From Comamonas sp. GB3 AK4-5 (lineage in GTDB: Bacteria; Pseudomonadota; Gammaproteobacteria; Burkholderiales; Burkholderiaceae_C), in contig NZ_CP166730.1 of the NCBI RefSeq assembly GCF_041320665.1, positions 2,170,001-2,234,000 on the forward strand: a stretch of 64,000 nucleotides of DNA, given 5' to 3'. This document shows positions 63,859 through 64,000 of the stretch, piece after piece (position 1 is the stretch's first letter; each line of letters opens with the position of its first letter). A program made the translations under genes and the position numbers. Below the pieces are notes generated by a model, which was given only the letters and a program-made list of their open reading frames with translations, was not told the DNA's origin and did not search any database.

Positions 63859-64000
63859 AGGGCGCCGCCAACCTGGCCGCGCAGGGCTTGCGCGATGTTG
63901 CCCACCACCAGGAGCAGGACGGGAAGCCGGTGCGCAAGGCTTCGCCCCGTACCCGCAAGCTGTTTGTGGTTCTGCATGGCGCCTACGGCAGCGCCTTCCT
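63855..64000 (+). CDS. 5' end of a phage early protein, cut by window edge
   Basis: GTG at 63855 overlaps the replication gene stop (GTGA). The 48 visible residues include NLAAQGLRDVAHHQEQDGK and TRKLFVVLHGAYGSAF. Position after an O-like gene suggests a helicase-loader or similar, but this cannot be told from the fragment. Confidence 0.5.
   Translation, partial: MKGAANLAAQGLRDVAHHQEQDGKPVRKASPRTRKLFVVLHGAYGSAF

Overview
The window looks like a beta-proteobacterial chromosome of the family Comamonadaceae, most likely Comamonas or a close relative. The signs are GC-rich core genes, a fused aroA-cmk gene, a GyrA with an inserted C-terminal segment, a tmRNA tag reading ANDERFALAA, and the block rpsA-ihfB-lapA-lapB. 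Three regions can be told apart.

(1) About 1-26,900 is ordinary chromosome. It holds infA and an RNA-binding protein; a MocR-type regulator; a BenE transporter with a YggS-type PLP protein; a lysine-catabolism pair (saccharopine dehydrogenase-like plus ALDH7-type dehydrogenase); MetQ next to acireductone dioxygenase; an initiator tRNA; a long leftward aromatic amino acid, serine and translation cluster (gyrA, serC, pheA, tyrA, aroA-cmk, rpsA, ihfB, lapA, lapB); then ompA, ubiG, gph and ssrA.

(2) About 26,900-51,100 is an integrative island in the 3' end of ssrA. It starts with a P4-type integrase. A maintenance module follows (XRE regulator, Cys-rich RDF-like protein, YqaJ exonuclease, DUF932, AlpA, an HUH-type Rep candidate, DUF3987). 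An AT-rich orphan comes next, then a seven-gene cassette with overlapping or closely spaced genes: hsdM, a GmrSD-like DUF262/DUF1524 nuclease, hsdS, hsdR, an NdpA-like protein, a PD-(D/E)xK-like nuclease candidate and an unrecognised protein. Behind the cassette lies a tRNA(CAU) gene split by a 205-nt group I intron of the Azoarcus tRNA-Ile type. Arm-type repeats (TGGGGAACA) occur at both ends.

(3) About 51,200 to the window end is the left and immunity part of a lambda-like prophage. From the left: integrase, excisionase, an EVE-HNH restriction candidate, an H-NS-like protein, DUF2303 and several micro-genes, most on the minus strand. An operator cluster (OL-like) follows, then a RexB-like membrane protein and a DUF4747 protein in the RexA position, a CI/LexA-type repressor, an OR-like operator cluster, Cro-like and CII-like proteins, and a replication protein with a possible internal origin. 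Minus-strand prophage genes are repeatedly preceded by a terminator-shaped hairpin just before the ribosome binding site.

The observations most worth following are the intron-bearing tRNA next to or inside the island, the three-gene tail of the restriction cassette, the Rex-like DUF4747/membrane pair, and the hairpin-leader modules.
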